Shown here one piece after another: positions 1 through 10,483 of a stretch of DNA of 64,000 nt. The notes below the pieces were generated by a model. It saw only the letters and a list, made by a program, of their open reading frames with translations. It searched no databases and was not told the DNA's origin. Positions within the stretch are counted from its first letter, which is position 1. Each line of letters begins with the position of its first letter. Origin of the DNA: Yersinia rohdei ATCC 43380 (GTDB lineage: Bacteria; Pseudomonadota; Gammaproteobacteria; Enterobacterales; Enterobacteriaceae); contig NZ_ACCD01000002.1 in assembly GCF_000173775.1 (NCBI RefSeq), positions 62,001-126,000 on the forward strand, given 5' to 3'. The position numbers were made by a program, and so were the translations under genes.

Positions 1-1
1 T

Positions 2-1069
2 AATCGGTTGATTTCAGGACAGGGAGTCTCCCTATTTTCATTAATAACAGGGCCGGTTTGGTGGAGCTTAGTTCCTATACTGATGTTGTTTGCCTTTGTT
101 TTTTGTAAACAAAATGCGTTGGTGTGTTGGTCTACGGTTTTAGTCGCCGAAACGTTATTTTTTGCTCTGCTATTACTGGCAGGTACAGCAGCAACACAAT
201 TTTCTGGCGGCGAAGAAAGCCTCGCGCGCACTTCACTCGACGGCGGATTCTGGCTGATGAGTGGGCTGAGTATATTGATTGCTGTTGATAGCATGTCCCG
301 TGTCATCGTGAATCCAGTTTGGCGCGGTTTGGCTAATATTTTGCTGGCTCTTCCTGTTGTGATATTGCTGGCAACTGGGCAACTTGATCATTTGTCTTTG
401 ATGAAAGAGTATATTAATCGGCAAGATGTGTTTGAAGATGCATTATGGCAACACCTGCAGATCCTATTCACAACCTTGATACCCGCTGTCGGTCTGGGCA
501 TCCCCCTCGGTATATTTTGTTTTCGCTCTCCTCGTTTTCAAGGCGCTATTTTTTCAACATTGAATATTATTCAAACCATTCCCTCGATTGCCTTGTTTGG
601 TCTGTTAATTGCGCCTTTGGCCGGGTTGGCAGCGGTTATTCCGTGGCTGGCAGAGCACGGCATCAGTGGTATTGGGTTGGCTCCGGCGATTGTCGCATTA
701 GTGCTTTATGCTTTATTACCCTTAGTACGCAATGTGGTTGCTGGGTTAGAGGCTGTACCTGATAGCGTTGTAGAGTCGGCCCGAGGTATGGGGATGACCC
801 GCAGCCAGCTATTTTTTCGGGTACAAGTCCCGATTGCTATGCCACTTATCTTATCGGGTATTCGCATTATTGCGGTACAAACAGTGGGCTTGGCCGTGGT
901 AGCCGCACTGATTGGTGCGGGTGGATTGGGCGCGATTGTATTTCAAGGCCTACTTAGCAGCGCATTGGATTTAGTTCTGTTGGGTGTGATACCTGTGATA
1001 ATAATGGCGGTAGTCGTTGATTCGCTATTTAAATTCATCGTTATTTTTATGGATACTTCACATCGATGA
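2..1069 (+). CDS. yehY: YehY-type osmoprotectant ABC permease, 5' truncated by window edge
   Basis: Inner-membrane permease of the YehZYXW (OsmF) importer for compatible solutes. The reading frame is open to the left edge. The residues NRLISGQG at the edge align with about residue 30 of E. coli YehY (385 aa), so roughly 30 codons and the real start lie outside the window; an internal TTG at position 8 is not a convincing start. The N-terminal half is an extra hydrophobic region. The C-terminal half is a BPD-type permease domain with the EAA-like loop (ESARGMGMTRSQLF) that contacts the ATPase. The stop overlaps the yehX start as ATGA at 1066, indicating translational coupling. The binding protein OsmF/YehZ should lie just upstream. 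Confidence 0.93.
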   Translation, partial: NRLISGQGVSLFSLITGPVWWSLVPILMLFAFVFCKQNALVCWSTVLVAETLFFALLLLAGTAATQFSGGEESLARTSLDGGFWLMSGLSILIAVDSMSRVIVNPVWRGLANILLALPVVILLATGQLDHLSLMKEYINRQDVFEDALWQHLQILFTTLIPAVGLGIPLGIFCFRSPRFQGAIFSTLNIIQTIPSIALFGLLIAPLAGLAAVIPWLAEHGISGIGLAPAIVALVLYALLPLVRNVVAGLEAVPDSVVESARGMGMTRSQLFFRVQVPIAMPLILSGIRIIAVQTVGLAVVAALIGAGGLGAIVFQGLLSSALDLVLLGVIPVIIMAVVVDSLFKFIVIFMDTSHR

Positions 1070-2010
1070 TTCATTTCCATCAAGTAAGTAAATATTTTGC
1101 CGGTAAACGAGCAGTAGACAACCTTACGCTACAGATTGCGAAAGGAGAATTTACTGTATTGATTGGGACTTCAGGGTCAGGGAAGTCGACCACACTAAAA
1201 ATGATTAATCGGCTTATTGAACATGATGAAGGAAAGATTCATTTTGCTGGGGAGGAAATCCGTAACTATAAACCTGAAGATTTACGACGGCGGATGGGTT
1301 ATGCCATCCAGTCTATTGGTCTGTTCCCTCACTGGACGGTGGAGCGTAATATTGCCACGGTGCCACAATTACTGAAATGGCCTAAAGAGCGTATCCGTCT
1401 GCGGGTTACTGAGCTGCTGGAGTTGTTGCACCTGGATCCAGAACAATTCCGGCATCGTTACCCTCATCAACTCTCTGGTGGGCAACAACAGCGGGTCGGT
1501 GTCGCGCGAGCTTTAGCGGCAGATCCTGAAGTGCTGTTAATGGATGAGCCATTTGGGGCGCTAGATCCCGTAACGCGCTCGGCATTGCAATTTGAAATCA
1601 CCCGTATTCATCAATTGTCTGGCCGGACTATCGTGCTGGTTACTCACGATATTGATGAGGCTTTAAGTCTGGCTGATCGCATAGTTTTAATGGATGAGGG
1701 AAGGGTGATACAGCAAGGCACGCCCCTTGAAATGCTAACTCAGCCAGCTAATGATTTTGTTCGCGATTTCTTTGGCCGCAGTGATCTGGGTATTAAGTTG
1801 TTATCCCTTGGGCTGGCTTCACAACGTGTCCGGCGCGGTGAAACGTTGGTTGGCCCATCAATATTGGGTACAACCAGCCTGCGCGAGGCACTCTCTTTGT
1901 TTGTGTCTTGCAAGACCGATAAATTGCTGGTTACCGACGAGAATGGGCAACCATTGGGTGTGCTTTATTTTGCGGATTTAATTGCGGATGCAGCTAAGGG
2001 GGGGGAATGA
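1066..2010 (+). CDS. yehX: YehX-type osmoprotectant ABC ATPase
   Basis: ATP-binding subunit that powers the YehW/YehY permeases from the cytoplasmic side. The 314-aa product has Walker A (GTSGSGKST, about residue 36), the Q-loop, the ABC signature [10 protein letters not shown] and Walker [13 protein letters not shown], followed by the switch histidine (THD). Length matches E. coli YehX (about 308 aa). The C-terminal roughly 70 residues resemble the regulatory tails of glycine betaine/ProV-OpuCA ATPases, though a full CBS pair is not obvious. It overlaps both neighbours by 4 bp (ATGA at 1066 and 2007), so yehY-yehX-yehW form one translationally coupled unit. Confidence 0.93.
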   Translation: MIHFHQVSKYFAGKRAVDNLTLQIAKGEFTVLIGTSGSGKSTTLKMINRLIEHDEGKIHFAGEEIRNYKPEDLRRRMGYAIQSIGLFPHWTVERNIATVPQLLKWPKERIRLRVTELLELLHLDPEQFRHRYPHQLSGGQQQRVGVARALAADPEVLLMDEPFGALDPVTRSALQFEITRIHQLSGRTIVLVTHDIDEALSLADRIVLMDEGRVIQQGTPLEMLTQPANDFVRDFFGRSDLGIKLLSLGLASQRVRRGETLVGPSILGTTSLREALSLFVSCKTDKLLVTDENGQPLGVLYFADLIADAAKGGE

Positions 2011-2825
2011 AACCTGCTGCAACCAAAGCCCAACAGATAAAACATACGTCTAGAGTGACATCCGGCCTACTGCACGTTTTAAAAGACCCTCTCTACTGGG
2101 CATTGCTATTATTGCTAGGTTTGGTTTTTGGCATGACCTCCTTGCATAACTTATTCTCGGTATTATTTCCTGAACTTGATAGGCCCATTTATGTTCAGGA
2201 TACATTTTTATCATTGGTAGTTTCCCATGTATTACTGGTGCTAATTTCCAGTATTATCGCCGTTTTTATTGGTGTAAGTGCGGGTATTGCAGTAACGCGT
2301 CCGGCCGGGAAAGAGTTTAGATCGGTAGTAGAAACGGTTGTTGCTATGGGGCAGACTTTTCCACCTGTCGCCGTGCTTGCTATCGCCGTACCAGTAATGG
2401 GGTTTAGTGAGAAACCGGCCATTATTGCTTTGGTGCTCTACGGTTTATTACCTATTTTACAGGGAACGATCACCGGTATTGAATCTGTATCCCAAGATAT
2501 CCGTGAAGTGGCACAAGGTGTGGGAATGAGTGCCTGGCAAATTTTATGCCGGGTTGAGTTGCCGTTAGCTGCACCAGTGATTGTTGCGGGTATCCGGACA
2601 TCGGTCATTATTAATATTGGTACTGCTGCTATTGCTTCCACTGTGGGCACAAAAACCTTGGGTTCTCCAATAATTATTGGGCTAAGTGGTTTTAATACGG
2701 CTTATGTTATTCAGGGGGCTGTGGTGGTTGCCTTGCTGGCGATTATTACTGATATGATTTTTACCCGTTGGAATCGGCGATTATCACGTTGGCGAGAATT
2801 ACAATCCTTCCCTTTAGCTAAGTAA
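2007..2825 (+). CDS. yehW: YehW-type osmoprotectant ABC permease
   Basis: Second inner-membrane permease of the YehZYXW importer. The 272-aa product has about six hydrophobic segments and a BPD transport domain carrying the ATPase-contact loop ([22 protein letters not shown], about residues 165-186). The start overlaps the yehX stop as ATGA. In E. coli this is the last gene of the osmF operon, which is under RpoS control; no promoter is expected here because the operon begins upstream of the window. No strong terminator was found in the 217 bp that follow. Confidence 0.92.
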   Translation: MKPAATKAQQIKHTSRVTSGLLHVLKDPLYWALLLLLGLVFGMTSLHNLFSVLFPELDRPIYVQDTFLSLVVSHVLLVLISSIIAVFIGVSAGIAVTRPAGKEFRSVVETVVAMGQTFPPVAVLAIAVPVMGFSEKPAIIALVLYGLLPILQGTITGIESVSQDIREVAQGVGMSAWQILCRVELPLAAPVIVAGIRTSVIINIGTAAIASTVGTKTLGSPIIIGLSGFNTAYVIQGAVVVALLAIITDMIFTRWNRRLSRWRELQSFPLAK

Positions 2826-3042
2826 TCACAACTGTTACTTTGGATTTATGCTGCTTTTCATAGTAAAACGCTATGAGCTGAGCCATTAGGCTGCCAAAGA
2901 GCGTTTGGTTTAAGTTTTAGCCGACTTTCATGCAGAGGTTTTGCTCTTACTTTTTTGTTGCCCCCGCCGCTCATAACTTTTTTGAACGGGTCAGGGGCTG
3001 TACCGGTATTTTTGCAGCAGCAGTGTCAGGATAAATGTGTGC

Positions 3043-3243
3043 TTATGGTGATTCCTGACCATTGTTGGACAAGCCCTCAGGGCCAATATCAGACATTGGG
3101 GTAGATTCTGTGGCTGGTGTTTCATATGGCGTGGTTGAACGGGTATAGATATTCAGCCCGGCAAGAAAAACACCGCCTAACGAACTCAGAGCCATTACCG
3201 CAATCAGGATAATGAGTGCTTTTTTCAGCATAGTTTTTTTCAC
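3043..3243 (-). CDS. Small single-span membrane protein of unknown function
   Basis: The 66-aa product has a basic N-terminus (MKKTMLKK), one hydrophobic segment at about residues 9-30 and a polar, Pro/Thr/Ser-rich tail. This fits a small inner-membrane protein or an uncleaved signal anchor with a periplasmic tail. The longest frame starts at GTG 3243; an ATG four codons in (position 3231) is equally possible and neither has a strong Shine-Dalgarno site. I do not recognise the family. It lies 75 bp downstream of yedA on the same strand and could be read with it. Confidence 0.55.
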   Translation of the reverse strand: MKKTMLKKALIILIAVMALSSLGGVFLAGLNIYTRSTTPYETPATESTPMSDIGPEGLSNNGQESP

Positions 3244-3318
3244 TTTTTATCAAAACAGCAAGAATTATAGCCCGTTCATTCAATGAAACAACTATGTTGC
3301 ATTCTTGCTGTGCAGGTA

Positions 3319-4209
3319 TTAACGAGATTTAAACAGAAATTTCCCCAAAGTGACCAATACTACTGCAGAAACTATGATGGCTAACGCCCACCATTCAGTA
3401 GTCGATAAACTTTCACCGGCAAAGCCAATACCCAGTAAAACTGCAACAACCGGATTGACATAGGCATAGCTGGTTGCTACTGCAGGGCGAACATTTTTCA
3501 ACAAAAACATATAAGCGCTGATAGCGAGCATAGAACCGAAAATTATCAAATACAGTAACGAAAGAATTCCTCCCATAGTCGGCATTTGGTTCAGCTCTTC
3601 GCCGCTAATGGTACTGGCTAGCAATAAGACGACCCCGGCAACCAACATTTGGGCTGCGCCAGACATCGCCCCACTAGGCAGAGCCAAACGCGAACTCCAG
3701 ACTGATCCGAATGCCCAACTGGCTGAAGCTACCAATATCAGCAGTGCTCCCAGTGGATTGCCTAATAAGTTACTGCCGGTGTTGAGTAATATGATACCCA
3801 CCAACCCGAGAGCAATTCCCGACCATTCCAGTTTAGTGTTACGCATTCCCCATAACATGCTGAAACACAAAGTGAATAGTGGAACAGTTGCCACCATCAC
3901 AGCTGCAATTCCAGAGGGAACATGCTGGTGTTCTGCAATGGTAACCAGCCCATTACCGATAGCTAATAATAAAATGCCTATGGCACTGGCTCCCATCCAT
4001 TGCCGTAAAGTTGGCAACGCATGACCACGAATAGCTAAAAAGCTGAATAATAATATGCCAGCAATCAAGTAACGTAATCCGGCCATCATCAAGGGAGGCC
4101 AGCTTTCGACCCCAATGCGAATGACCAAATAGGTTGAACCCCAGACGAAATATAAGGTGAAAAGTGAACCGATCAACAACCACAGATTACGACTATTTTG
4201 CTTGAGCAT
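3319..4209 (-). CDS. yedA: YedA-type EamA/DMT transporter
   Basis: Inner-membrane drug/metabolite transporter with ten predicted helices arranged as two EamA repeats. The 296-aa product matches E. coli YedA closely (WGSTYLVIRIGVESWPPLMM near the N-terminus, ATSYAYVNPVVAVLLG near the C-terminus). Substrate is not established; YedA-like proteins are thought to export small metabolites or amino acids. The gene is transcribed alone or with the small membrane protein downstream. It is followed upstream by 427 bp that hold the porin terminator and no gene I can support. Confidence 0.92.
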   Translation of the reverse strand: MLKQNSRNLWLLIGSLFTLYFVWGSTYLVIRIGVESWPPLMMAGLRYLIAGILLFSFLAIRGHALPTLRQWMGASAIGILLLAIGNGLVTIAEHQHVPSGIAAVMVATVPLFTLCFSMLWGMRNTKLEWSGIALGLVGIILLNTGSNLLGNPLGALLILVASASWAFGSVWSSRLALPSGAMSGAAQMLVAGVVLLLASTISGEELNQMPTMGGILSLLYLIIFGSMLAISAYMFLLKNVRPAVATSYAYVNPVVAVLLGIGFAGESLSTTEWWALAIIVSAVVLVTLGKFLFKSR

Positions 4210-4525
4210 AATTATTCAATTGGCAAGGAACAGTAAAATAGGGATGTATCAGTAAACATGAGAATAGTGATCCTTAGCAAAGTTTTTTATCATTTTTTTG
4301 CGTTTTAATTTTTCGTCTAAATTTTGCGCTAAAACAGAGGGTTATTCTTGTTGGTGGCAATGATTAGCTTAATGAATAGTGACTAAAACTGCCCTTATTA
4401 TGAAAGCACAAAAGGTTTTAGACATGATGCATAAAACCAGCAGCACCATTGAGCCAATATTTCGGATTATTAGGCATTACAGTTGGCTTTATTCGCAGAA
4501 ACTGGGGGCATAGCCATTACTGCAT
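4210..4525. other. Intergenic stretch, no gene seen
   Basis: AT-rich spacer between the yedA start and the terminator of the porin gene. It should carry the yedA promoter. I saw no plausible coding frame, RNA gene or repeat in it. Confidence 0.5.
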
Positions 4526-4554
4526 AAAAAGAAAGCCAGGAGTTGTCTCCCGGC
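4526..4554 (-). terminator. Rho-independent terminator of the porin gene
   Basis: On the minus strand GCCGGGAG and CTCCTGGC pair around a 4-base loop (one G-U) and are followed by a T-rich run (TTTCTTTTT). It lies 83 bp past the porin stop. Confidence 0.75.
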
Positions 4555-4636
4555 AAAGTGATAATTATAAAACTAATAAAATTCACAAATCACGATGAAG
4601 CATTTAAACAATGAGGAAAATACCGATACAGCGCTT

Positions 4637-5752
4637 TTAGAACTGATAAACCAAACCGACAGCAACAACGTTGTCTGTATTCAGTTTTAACTTGTTATCG
4701 TCGTTAAGCTGATTGATTTTATAGTCCACATAGGTAGACATATTTTTATTGAAGTAATAGTAAGTGCCAATGTCAATATATTTTACCAAATCAGCATCAC
4801 CGATCCCTTCAATATCTTTACCTTTTGATTGAATATAAGCCAAAGAAGGTTTCAAACCGAAATCGAACAAGTATTGTGCTACTAACTCAACGTTTTGAGT
4901 TTTATTTGCGAATCCACTCACGCTGGTTGACACATTATTAATAACCGCAGTGCCAGAAATTGGGGTCATATTACGCGTCTCGGCATAAGTTGCACCTAAA
5001 TAGACACCGTTATCATCATATTTCAGGCCAGTCGTCCAGGCATCGGCTTTATCACCTTTACCAAAAGCACTGTTTTTCTGAGCGGTGGTGCGGTTAGATG
5101 AAGCATAGGCGGCACCGACACTGACACCGGCACCAATCAAGTAGCTGGAAGATAAACCAAAACCGTCGCCATTCTGTTTGGCTATATCTGCACGGCCATT
5201 ATTGGTGTCGGATTCGCTGCCATTCTTGCCTTGATATTGCAGGGAGAATTTCAGACCATCAACCAAACCGAAGAAATCTGTGTTGCGATAAGTTGCAACG
5301 CCAGTTGTACGGCCAGTCATAAAGTTATCCGTTCTGGTATAGCTGTCATTACCGAATTCCGGCAACATATCAGTCCAGGCGGCGATATCATATAACACAC
5401 CGTAATTACGGCCGTAATCGATTGAGCCTAATTTCCCATAACGTAAACCTGCAAACGCCAAGCGTGTTTTATTGTCTTTTGTTTCTTGGCTTTCAGCGTA
5501 GTTAGCCGCAATGTTATATTCCCATTGACCGTAACCGCTCAATTGGTCAGTGATTTGGGTTACACCTTTAAAACCAAATCGGACGTAAGATTTATCGCCA
5601 TCGCTTTTATTATTATCAGAGAAGTAACGCAACCCTTTTACTTTTCCATATAAATCGAGTTTATTGCCATCTTTGTTGTAAATTTCTGCTGCATGTGACG
5701 TGGTGGCAACTAATAAAGCGGGTATCAAGATTGCCAGAATATTGCGTTTCAT
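4637..5752 (-). CDS. General outer-membrane porin, OmpF/OmpC/PhoE type
   Basis: Trimeric 16-strand beta-barrel porin for small hydrophilic solutes. The 371-aa precursor has a signal peptide ending ATTSHA before [17 protein letters not shown], the usual mature N-terminus of OmpF/OmpC. It keeps the constriction-loop PEFGND motif, RNYGVLYD, and the terminal phenylalanine (VGLVYQF) needed for BAM recognition. The start at 5752 is chosen because the signal peptide begins there; the frame extends 53 codons further upstream without homology. Ortholog assignment among OmpF, OmpC and PhoE is not safe from sequence alone; it looks closest to OmpF. OmpR-type regulation is likely but no box was identified with confidence. 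Confidence 0.93.
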   Translation of the reverse strand: MKRNILAILIPALLVATTSHAAEIYNKDGNKLDLYGKVKGLRYFSDNNKSDGDKSYVRFGFKGVTQITDQLSGYGQWEYNIAANYAESQETKDNKTRLAFAGLRYGKLGSIDYGRNYGVLYDIAAWTDMLPEFGNDSYTRTDNFMTGRTTGVATYRNTDFFGLVDGLKFSLQYQGKNGSESDTNNGRADIAKQNGDGFGLSSSYLIGAGVSVGAAYASSNRTTAQKNSAFGKGDKADAWTTGLKYDDNGVYLGATYAETRNMTPISGTAVINNVSTSVSGFANKTQNVELVAQYLFDFGLKPSLAYIQSKGKDIEGIGDADLVKYIDIGTYYYFNKNMSTYVDYKINQLNDDNKLKLNTDNVVAVGLVYQF

Positions 5753-6025
5753 ATTTTTTGCCCTGTTTATCTTATTTAAAAAGACGCGAGTCGTAGATTT
5801 CTTTGCTGTATTCAATATCTGTCTGAATTCGTCCAGCGCAGAATTTTTACCGCATCTGTGTGATATATTTATGACAAATAATAAATAACTGCGATATTCG
5901 GTAAATTTCATTTTAAGGTTATTGGCGCCAGCAAGTGTTTTCGGCTATGCCAAGGGTGCTTTCGGGCTGACGGGAGCCTTGTGGTGTGGGACAATAGGGC
6001 AACATTCAGTTTAGATAAGATATGC

Positions 6026-8209
6026 ATGGCGTTGTCCCCAGCAGTAAAAACACAAATTAGTCAGTGGTATAAGGCGCTTTCGCAGCAGATCCCAGATTTT
6101 ATTTCTCGGGCGCCACAGCGCCAGATGATAGCTGAAGTGGCGAAAACCCTGGCCGGTGATGCAGGCCGTCATTTGGCGATTGAGGCACCGACCGGTGTTG
6201 GCAAAACGCTGTCTTATCTGATCCCCGGAATTGCGATAAGTCGCGCAGAAAGCAAGCCGTTGGTGGTGAGCACCGCGAATGTGGCACTACAGGATCAGAT
6301 TTACAGCAAAGATTTACCGCTACTAAAGAAGATTATTCCCGATCTTAAATTCACCGGTGCCTTTGGGCGCGGGCGGTATGTTTGTCCGCGTAATTTGGCG
6401 GCGATGTGCACGGATGTCTCTGGGCAAGGGGATTTATCACTGTTTCTCGGCGATGAGCTGGCACCTGCCAATGGTGAGGAACAGGCGACATGTCTGGCGC
6501 TGTCTAAGTCGTTGAATAGCCATGTTTGGGACGGGTTGCGAGACCATCATCAGTTATCACTCAGTGATAGTTTATGGGCCAAGTTGAGTACGGATAAAGC
6601 CAATTGTCTGGGGCGTAATTGCCATTATTTTCGGGAATGTCCGTTTTTTATTGCCCGCAAAGAGATAGAAACTGCTGATGTGGTGGTCGCCAACCATGCA
6701 TTGGTAATGGCCGCATTAGAAACTGAATCTGTGCTCCCTAATCCAAAAGATCTGCTGTTGGTATTGGATGAAGGCCATCATTTACCTGATGTGGCGCGCG
6801 ATGCTTTGGAAATTGAAGGTGAGATCACCGCCGTTTTTGCCAATATGCAATTGGATATGATTGTGCGGCTGGTGGATCAATGTATGGTGCAATATCGGCC
6901 TAAAAACCCACCGGGTTTAGCTAATCCAGAGCGCTTGAAAGACCATTGTGAGCAGTTGCGTGAGCTGATGCTGAGTGTCGAACAGCACGTCAGCCAATAC
7001 TTACCCACTGATGGCAGCCCCGCAGTGCACCGCTTTGAAATGGGGGCGTTGCCGGGCAATTTGACAGAAGATTGCACCAAATTATTCAAGCTGACCGATG
7101 CTTTGCGCGGTTTAGCCGAGTTTGTCCTGAATGATTTGAGCGAACAAACAGGTAAGCACGATATTGTGCGGCTACATCGTGCGATTATCCAAATGAGCCG
7201 AACTTTGGGCTATCTGGAGGCTATGAGTAAACTGTGGCGGTTGGCGGCATTGGAAAAAGCCTCGAATGCGCCAATTTCCAAATGGATAACCCGTGATTAT
7301 CGCGAGAACCAAACACATCTTTATTTCCACTGTGTGGGAATACGGGTCAGTGATCAGTTGGATAAAATGCTGTGGCGCAAAGTCCCCCATGTGATTGTGA
7401 CATCAGCCACCTTGCGCTCCCTTAATAGTTTTGCTCGCTTACAAGAACTCAGTGGATTGAGTGAAAAAGCCGGTGACAGGTTTGAATCATTATCATCGCC
7501 GTTTAATCATATCGAGCAAGGAAAGTTGATTATTCCCAAGATGCGCCATGAGCCGACTATGGCACATGAAGCCGAGCATCTGGCTGAAATGGCACAGTTT
7601 TTCCGCGCGCAACAGGCCAGCGGGCGGCATAAAGGTATGCTAATTTTGTTTAGCAGCCATCGGGCGATGCAAACTTTCCTCAGCCATGTTACGGATCTGC
7701 GTTTGATGCTGTTGGTTCAAGGGGATCAACCGCGCTATCGGTTGGTCGAGGAGCATCGCAAGCGGGTGAGTAAAGGGACGGCCAGTGTTTTGATTGGCTT
7801 GCAATCTTTTGCCGAAGGGCTGGATTTGAAAGGCGAATTGCTGACCCAAGTACATATCCACAAAATTTCGTTTCCACCTATCGACAGCCCGGTGATCCTG
7901 ACTGAAGGTGAATGGCTGAAATCATTAAAGCGCTATCCATTTGAAGTTCAAAGTTTACCAAGTGCTTCATTTAACTTGATTCAGCAGGTTGGGCGGTTGA
8001 TCCGCAGTAATCAATGTCATGGTGAAATTGTTATTTATGACCGGCGTTTATTAACCAAAGGTTATGGTTCGAGGTTGTTGGCTGCCTTGCCGGTGTTCCC
8101 AATTGAGCAACCGGAAATGCCAGAGGGCGTGATTATTCCTGCCGCAGTTGCCAAAACACCGGCTAAGTCAGGGGCGAAGAAAGGGCGGCGGAAACGGGCT
8201 ACTTTATAA
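6026..8209 (+). CDS. dinG: DinG, iron-sulfur 5'-3' DNA helicase
   Basis: Superfamily 2, XPD-like DNA helicase that unwinds R-loops, D-loops and forked DNA 5' to 3'. The 727-aa product has Walker A (APTGVGKT, about residue 53), the four cysteines of the 4Fe-4S cluster (RYVCPRN, then NCLGRNC and RECPFF), the DEGH box (LVLDEGHH) and C-terminal helicase motifs (GLQSFAEGLDLKG, QQVGRLIRS). The start at ATG 6026 matches the E. coli N-terminus; the frame is open 15 codons further back from a GTG. Length is close to E. coli DinG (716 aa). E. coli dinG is a LexA target, but I found no CTGT-N8-ACAG box upstream here. Confidence 0.96.
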   Translation: MALSPAVKTQISQWYKALSQQIPDFISRAPQRQMIAEVAKTLAGDAGRHLAIEAPTGVGKTLSYLIPGIAISRAESKPLVVSTANVALQDQIYSKDLPLLKKIIPDLKFTGAFGRGRYVCPRNLAAMCTDVSGQGDLSLFLGDELAPANGEEQATCLALSKSLNSHVWDGLRDHHQLSLSDSLWAKLSTDKANCLGRNCHYFRECPFFIARKEIETADVVVANHALVMAALETESVLPNPKDLLLVLDEGHHLPDVARDALEIEGEITAVFANMQLDMIVRLVDQCMVQYRPKNPPGLANPERLKDHCEQLRELMLSVEQHVSQYLPTDGSPAVHRFEMGALPGNLTEDCTKLFKLTDALRGLAEFVLNDLSEQTGKHDIVRLHRAIIQMSRTLGYLEAMSKLWRLAALEKASNAPISKWITRDYRENQTHLYFHCVGIRVSDQLDKMLWRKVPHVIVTSATLRSLNSFARLQELSGLSEKAGDRFESLSSPFNHIEQGKLIIPKMRHEPTMAHEAEHLAEMAQFFRAQQASGRHKGMLILFSSHRAMQTFLSHVTDLRLMLLVQGDQPRYRLVEEHRKRVSKGTASVLIGLQSFAEGLDLKGELLTQVHIHKISFPPIDSPVILTEGEWLKSLKRYPFEVQSLPSASFNLIQQVGRLIRSNQCHGEIVIYDRRLLTKGYGSRLLAALPVFPIEQPEMPEGVIIPAAVAKTPAKSGAKKGRRKRATL

Positions 8210-8451
8210 TGGTATTTGGGTGATAATTCATACCTTTAATTCCCCCGAAATAACGAATAATCGATAAAAATAACTGTTTAATCTGTAATCTTTCCCAATG
8301 GGGATAAATCCAGTGACTAAGCTTAAATAAGCCGCTGGTGAGCTGAACCTAACAAGTCAAGCCTGGCAGTACCGCCGGTGTAATTTGCTGGTTATTAGTT
8401 AGCGGCAACGTTGACTGTTATCGACATCTTTAGCGGGCGGGGTGAGGCAGT

Positions 8452-9159
8452 ATGAAACAGCTAATGGCAGAGTTTATCGGCACTTTTTGGCTGGTGTTAG
8501 GCGGGTGTGGCAGTGCGGTGTTGGCGGCCATGTACCCGGTGGCAGGGATTGGTTTTCTCGGTGTGGCGTTGGCTTTCGGGCTAACTGTGGTCACGATGGC
8601 TTATGCATTGGGGCATATCTCTGGTGCGCATTTTAACCCCGCAGTTTCTCTTGGTTTATGGGTGGGGGGGCGTTTTTCCGGTGCACAATTGATTCCGTAT
8701 ATTGCGGCTCAGGTACTTGGCGGATTAGCCGGGGCGGCGATTTTGTACTTAATCGCCAGTGGTAAAGCCGGTTTTGACGTGAGTGCCGGGTTCGCCAGTA
8801 ATGGTTTTGGTGTGCATTCTCCAGGGGGATATAGCTTACAAGCAGTATTAGTTGCAGAAGTGGTTTTAACTATGGGATTCGTGATGGTTATTATGGGGGC
8901 GACGGATAAAAATGCATACCCGGCAGCCGCCCCACTGGCTATTGGGCTGTGTCTAACGCTAATTCACTTAATCAGTATTCCGGTGGACAATACGTCGGTC
9001 AATCCTGCGCGCAGTACCGGGGTGGCTATTTTTGCTGGCGGTATTGCCTTGCAGCAATTATGGGTATTCTGGCTGGCCCCGTTGGTCGGGGGGGCATTAG
9101 GCGGCGCTATCTACCGCATCTTGTTTAGCCCGCCGGAAGAAGTAAAACCTCAAGAGTGA
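8452..9159 (+). CDS. aqpZ: Aquaporin Z
   Basis: Tetrameric inner-membrane water channel of the MIP family. The 235-aa product has six helices and both NPA motifs (HFNPAVSLG near residue 63 and SVNPARSTG near residue 186). It carries the narrow selectivity-filter signature of water-selective channels, including the arginine after the second NPA. Length and sequence match E. coli AqpZ (231 aa). It sits between dinG and ybiB, which are adjacent in E. coli. A strong hairpin follows immediately, so it is probably transcribed alone from the 242-bp spacer after dinG. Confidence 0.96.
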   Translation: MKQLMAEFIGTFWLVLGGCGSAVLAAMYPVAGIGFLGVALAFGLTVVTMAYALGHISGAHFNPAVSLGLWVGGRFSGAQLIPYIAAQVLGGLAGAAILYLIASGKAGFDVSAGFASNGFGVHSPGGYSLQAVLVAEVVLTMGFVMVIMGATDKNAYPAAAPLAIGLCLTLIHLISIPVDNTSVNPARSTGVAIFAGGIALQQLWVFWLAPLVGGALGGAIYRILFSPPEEVKPQE

Positions 9160-9162
9160 TAG

Positions 9163-9205
9163 ACAGGGCGCTGCTGCGATTCATACTCAGCAGCGCCCTG
9201 TTTCC
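9163..9205 (+). terminator. Strong hairpin terminator after aqpZ
   Basis: A perfect 14-bp stem (9163-9176 with 9188-9201) and an 11-base loop start 3 bp after the aqpZ stop. The following T-run is short (TTT), so termination efficiency is uncertain. Confidence 0.75.
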
Positions 9206-9446
9206 CCGCCAGCATCTTTCTCCGCGACTTATTTATTCGTCAATTTGGTTCTTTTTCCCTATTGTTGTCCATCATCAGATGGTGGCTGTTATTCATCCAC
9301 AGCCCCGATGGAGTGGCTCTCAACTGACTTTTTCATTTGCCGCGATGCCAATTTTTCGGGCATAGCTATCACTATCAATGATAAAGTTTAAGAAATATTC
9401 AGCCTGATTTATCTTTACCGAATTCGGACAGGGGAAATACCGCACC

Positions 9447-10406
9447 ATGGATTACAGCAAAATTATTAAAGAGATTGGCCGTGGTAAAAATCATGCCCGT
9501 GATTTGAGCCAGGAGACCGCCTATGAACTGTATAAAGCCATGCTCGCGGGGCAAGTACCGGCGCTGGAGTTGGGCGGCATCCTGATTGCGTTTCGTATTA
9601 AAGGTGAATCTGAGCAGGAAATTCTGGGTTTTTATCAGGCAATGCAAGAACAAATTATGCCCTTGCGCGCGCCGCAGGGCCGCCCCATGCCGGTAGTTAT
9701 TCCCAGCTACAATGGGGCTCGCAAGCAAGCTAACCTCACGCCATTATTAGCATTGTTGCTTGCACGCCTTGGTTTGCCGGTGGTGGTGCACGGTGTAACA
9801 GAAGATAGCAGCCGGGTAACCAGCGCCGAGATTTTCCAACAGCTCAATATCCCTTGGTCACTCAATTCGGCAGAGGCGCAACAGCGCCTGAATAATGGAT
9901 TGCCGGTATTTATTCCAGTATCGGCATTATCTGCTCAATTAGAGGGGCAATTGCAGCAACGCTGGCGTATGGGAGTGAGAAATAGCAGCCATACACTGGC
10001 AAAGCTGGCAACTCCCTTTATTGATGACCACGCATTGCGTCTGGCCAGCGTTTCTCATCCTGAATATATGCAAAAAGTGGGCGGTTTCTTCCAGGCGATC
10101 CATGCTCCGGCGCTATTGCAGCAAGGCACGGAAGGAGAGGTTTATGCCAATCCATTACGCTGCCCACCAATTCACTATATTAATGGTGGTGAGCAGAAAA
10201 TCTTGTTGGATCGCCCAACAGAGCCCGCGGAGCTTAATTTGCCAGCATCAAAAGATGCCGCCATCACCGCCGCCTGGATTGAAGGTTGCCTGGCAGGCGA
10301 ACTGCCTATCCCCGAGTCTATCCAAAAACAACTGGCATGTTGTTTGGTTGCGGTCGGGCAGGCGGATACTGTCGAACAAGCCCTGCAACAGATAAAAATC
10401 GCCTGA
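9447..10406 (+). CDS. ybiB: YbiB, TrpD2-family nucleic-acid-binding protein
   Basis: Member of the anthranilate phosphoribosyltransferase-like TrpD2 family. E. coli YbiB has the TrpD fold but is reported to bind nucleic acid rather than act in tryptophan synthesis. The 319-aa product keeps the family features: a helical N-terminal domain (IGRGKNHARDLS), the PSYNGARKQANLTPLLALLL segment, MGVRNSSHTLAKL and VSHPEYM. Length equals E. coli YbiB (320 aa). In E. coli it follows dinG and shares SOS control; here aqpZ and a terminator intervene, so it must have its own promoter in 9206-9446. Confidence 0.94.
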   Translation: MDYSKIIKEIGRGKNHARDLSQETAYELYKAMLAGQVPALELGGILIAFRIKGESEQEILGFYQAMQEQIMPLRAPQGRPMPVVIPSYNGARKQANLTPLLALLLARLGLPVVVHGVTEDSSRVTSAEIFQQLNIPWSLNSAEAQQRLNNGLPVFIPVSALSAQLEGQLQQRWRMGVRNSSHTLAKLATPFIDDHALRLASVSHPEYMQKVGGFFQAIHAPALLQQGTEGEVYANPLRCPPIHYINGGEQKILLDRPTEPAELNLPASKDAAITAAWIEGCLAGELPIPESIQKQLACCLVAVGQADTVEQALQQIKIA

Positions 10407-10483
10407 TTTTGTGCTATCTGACAGTGCTAGACTGAGAAAAGGTTATAACTTTTCTTACTCGAATATTGCTGAAAAGGAACATT

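Noticed and set aside
5753-5911. A 53-codon longer N-terminus for the porin.
   Set aside because: The signal peptide starts at 5752 and the extension has no family similarity or signal function.
9156-9365. A 69-aa frame overlapping the aqpZ stop.
   Set aside because: It reads through the aqpZ terminator hairpin and has no recognisable features.
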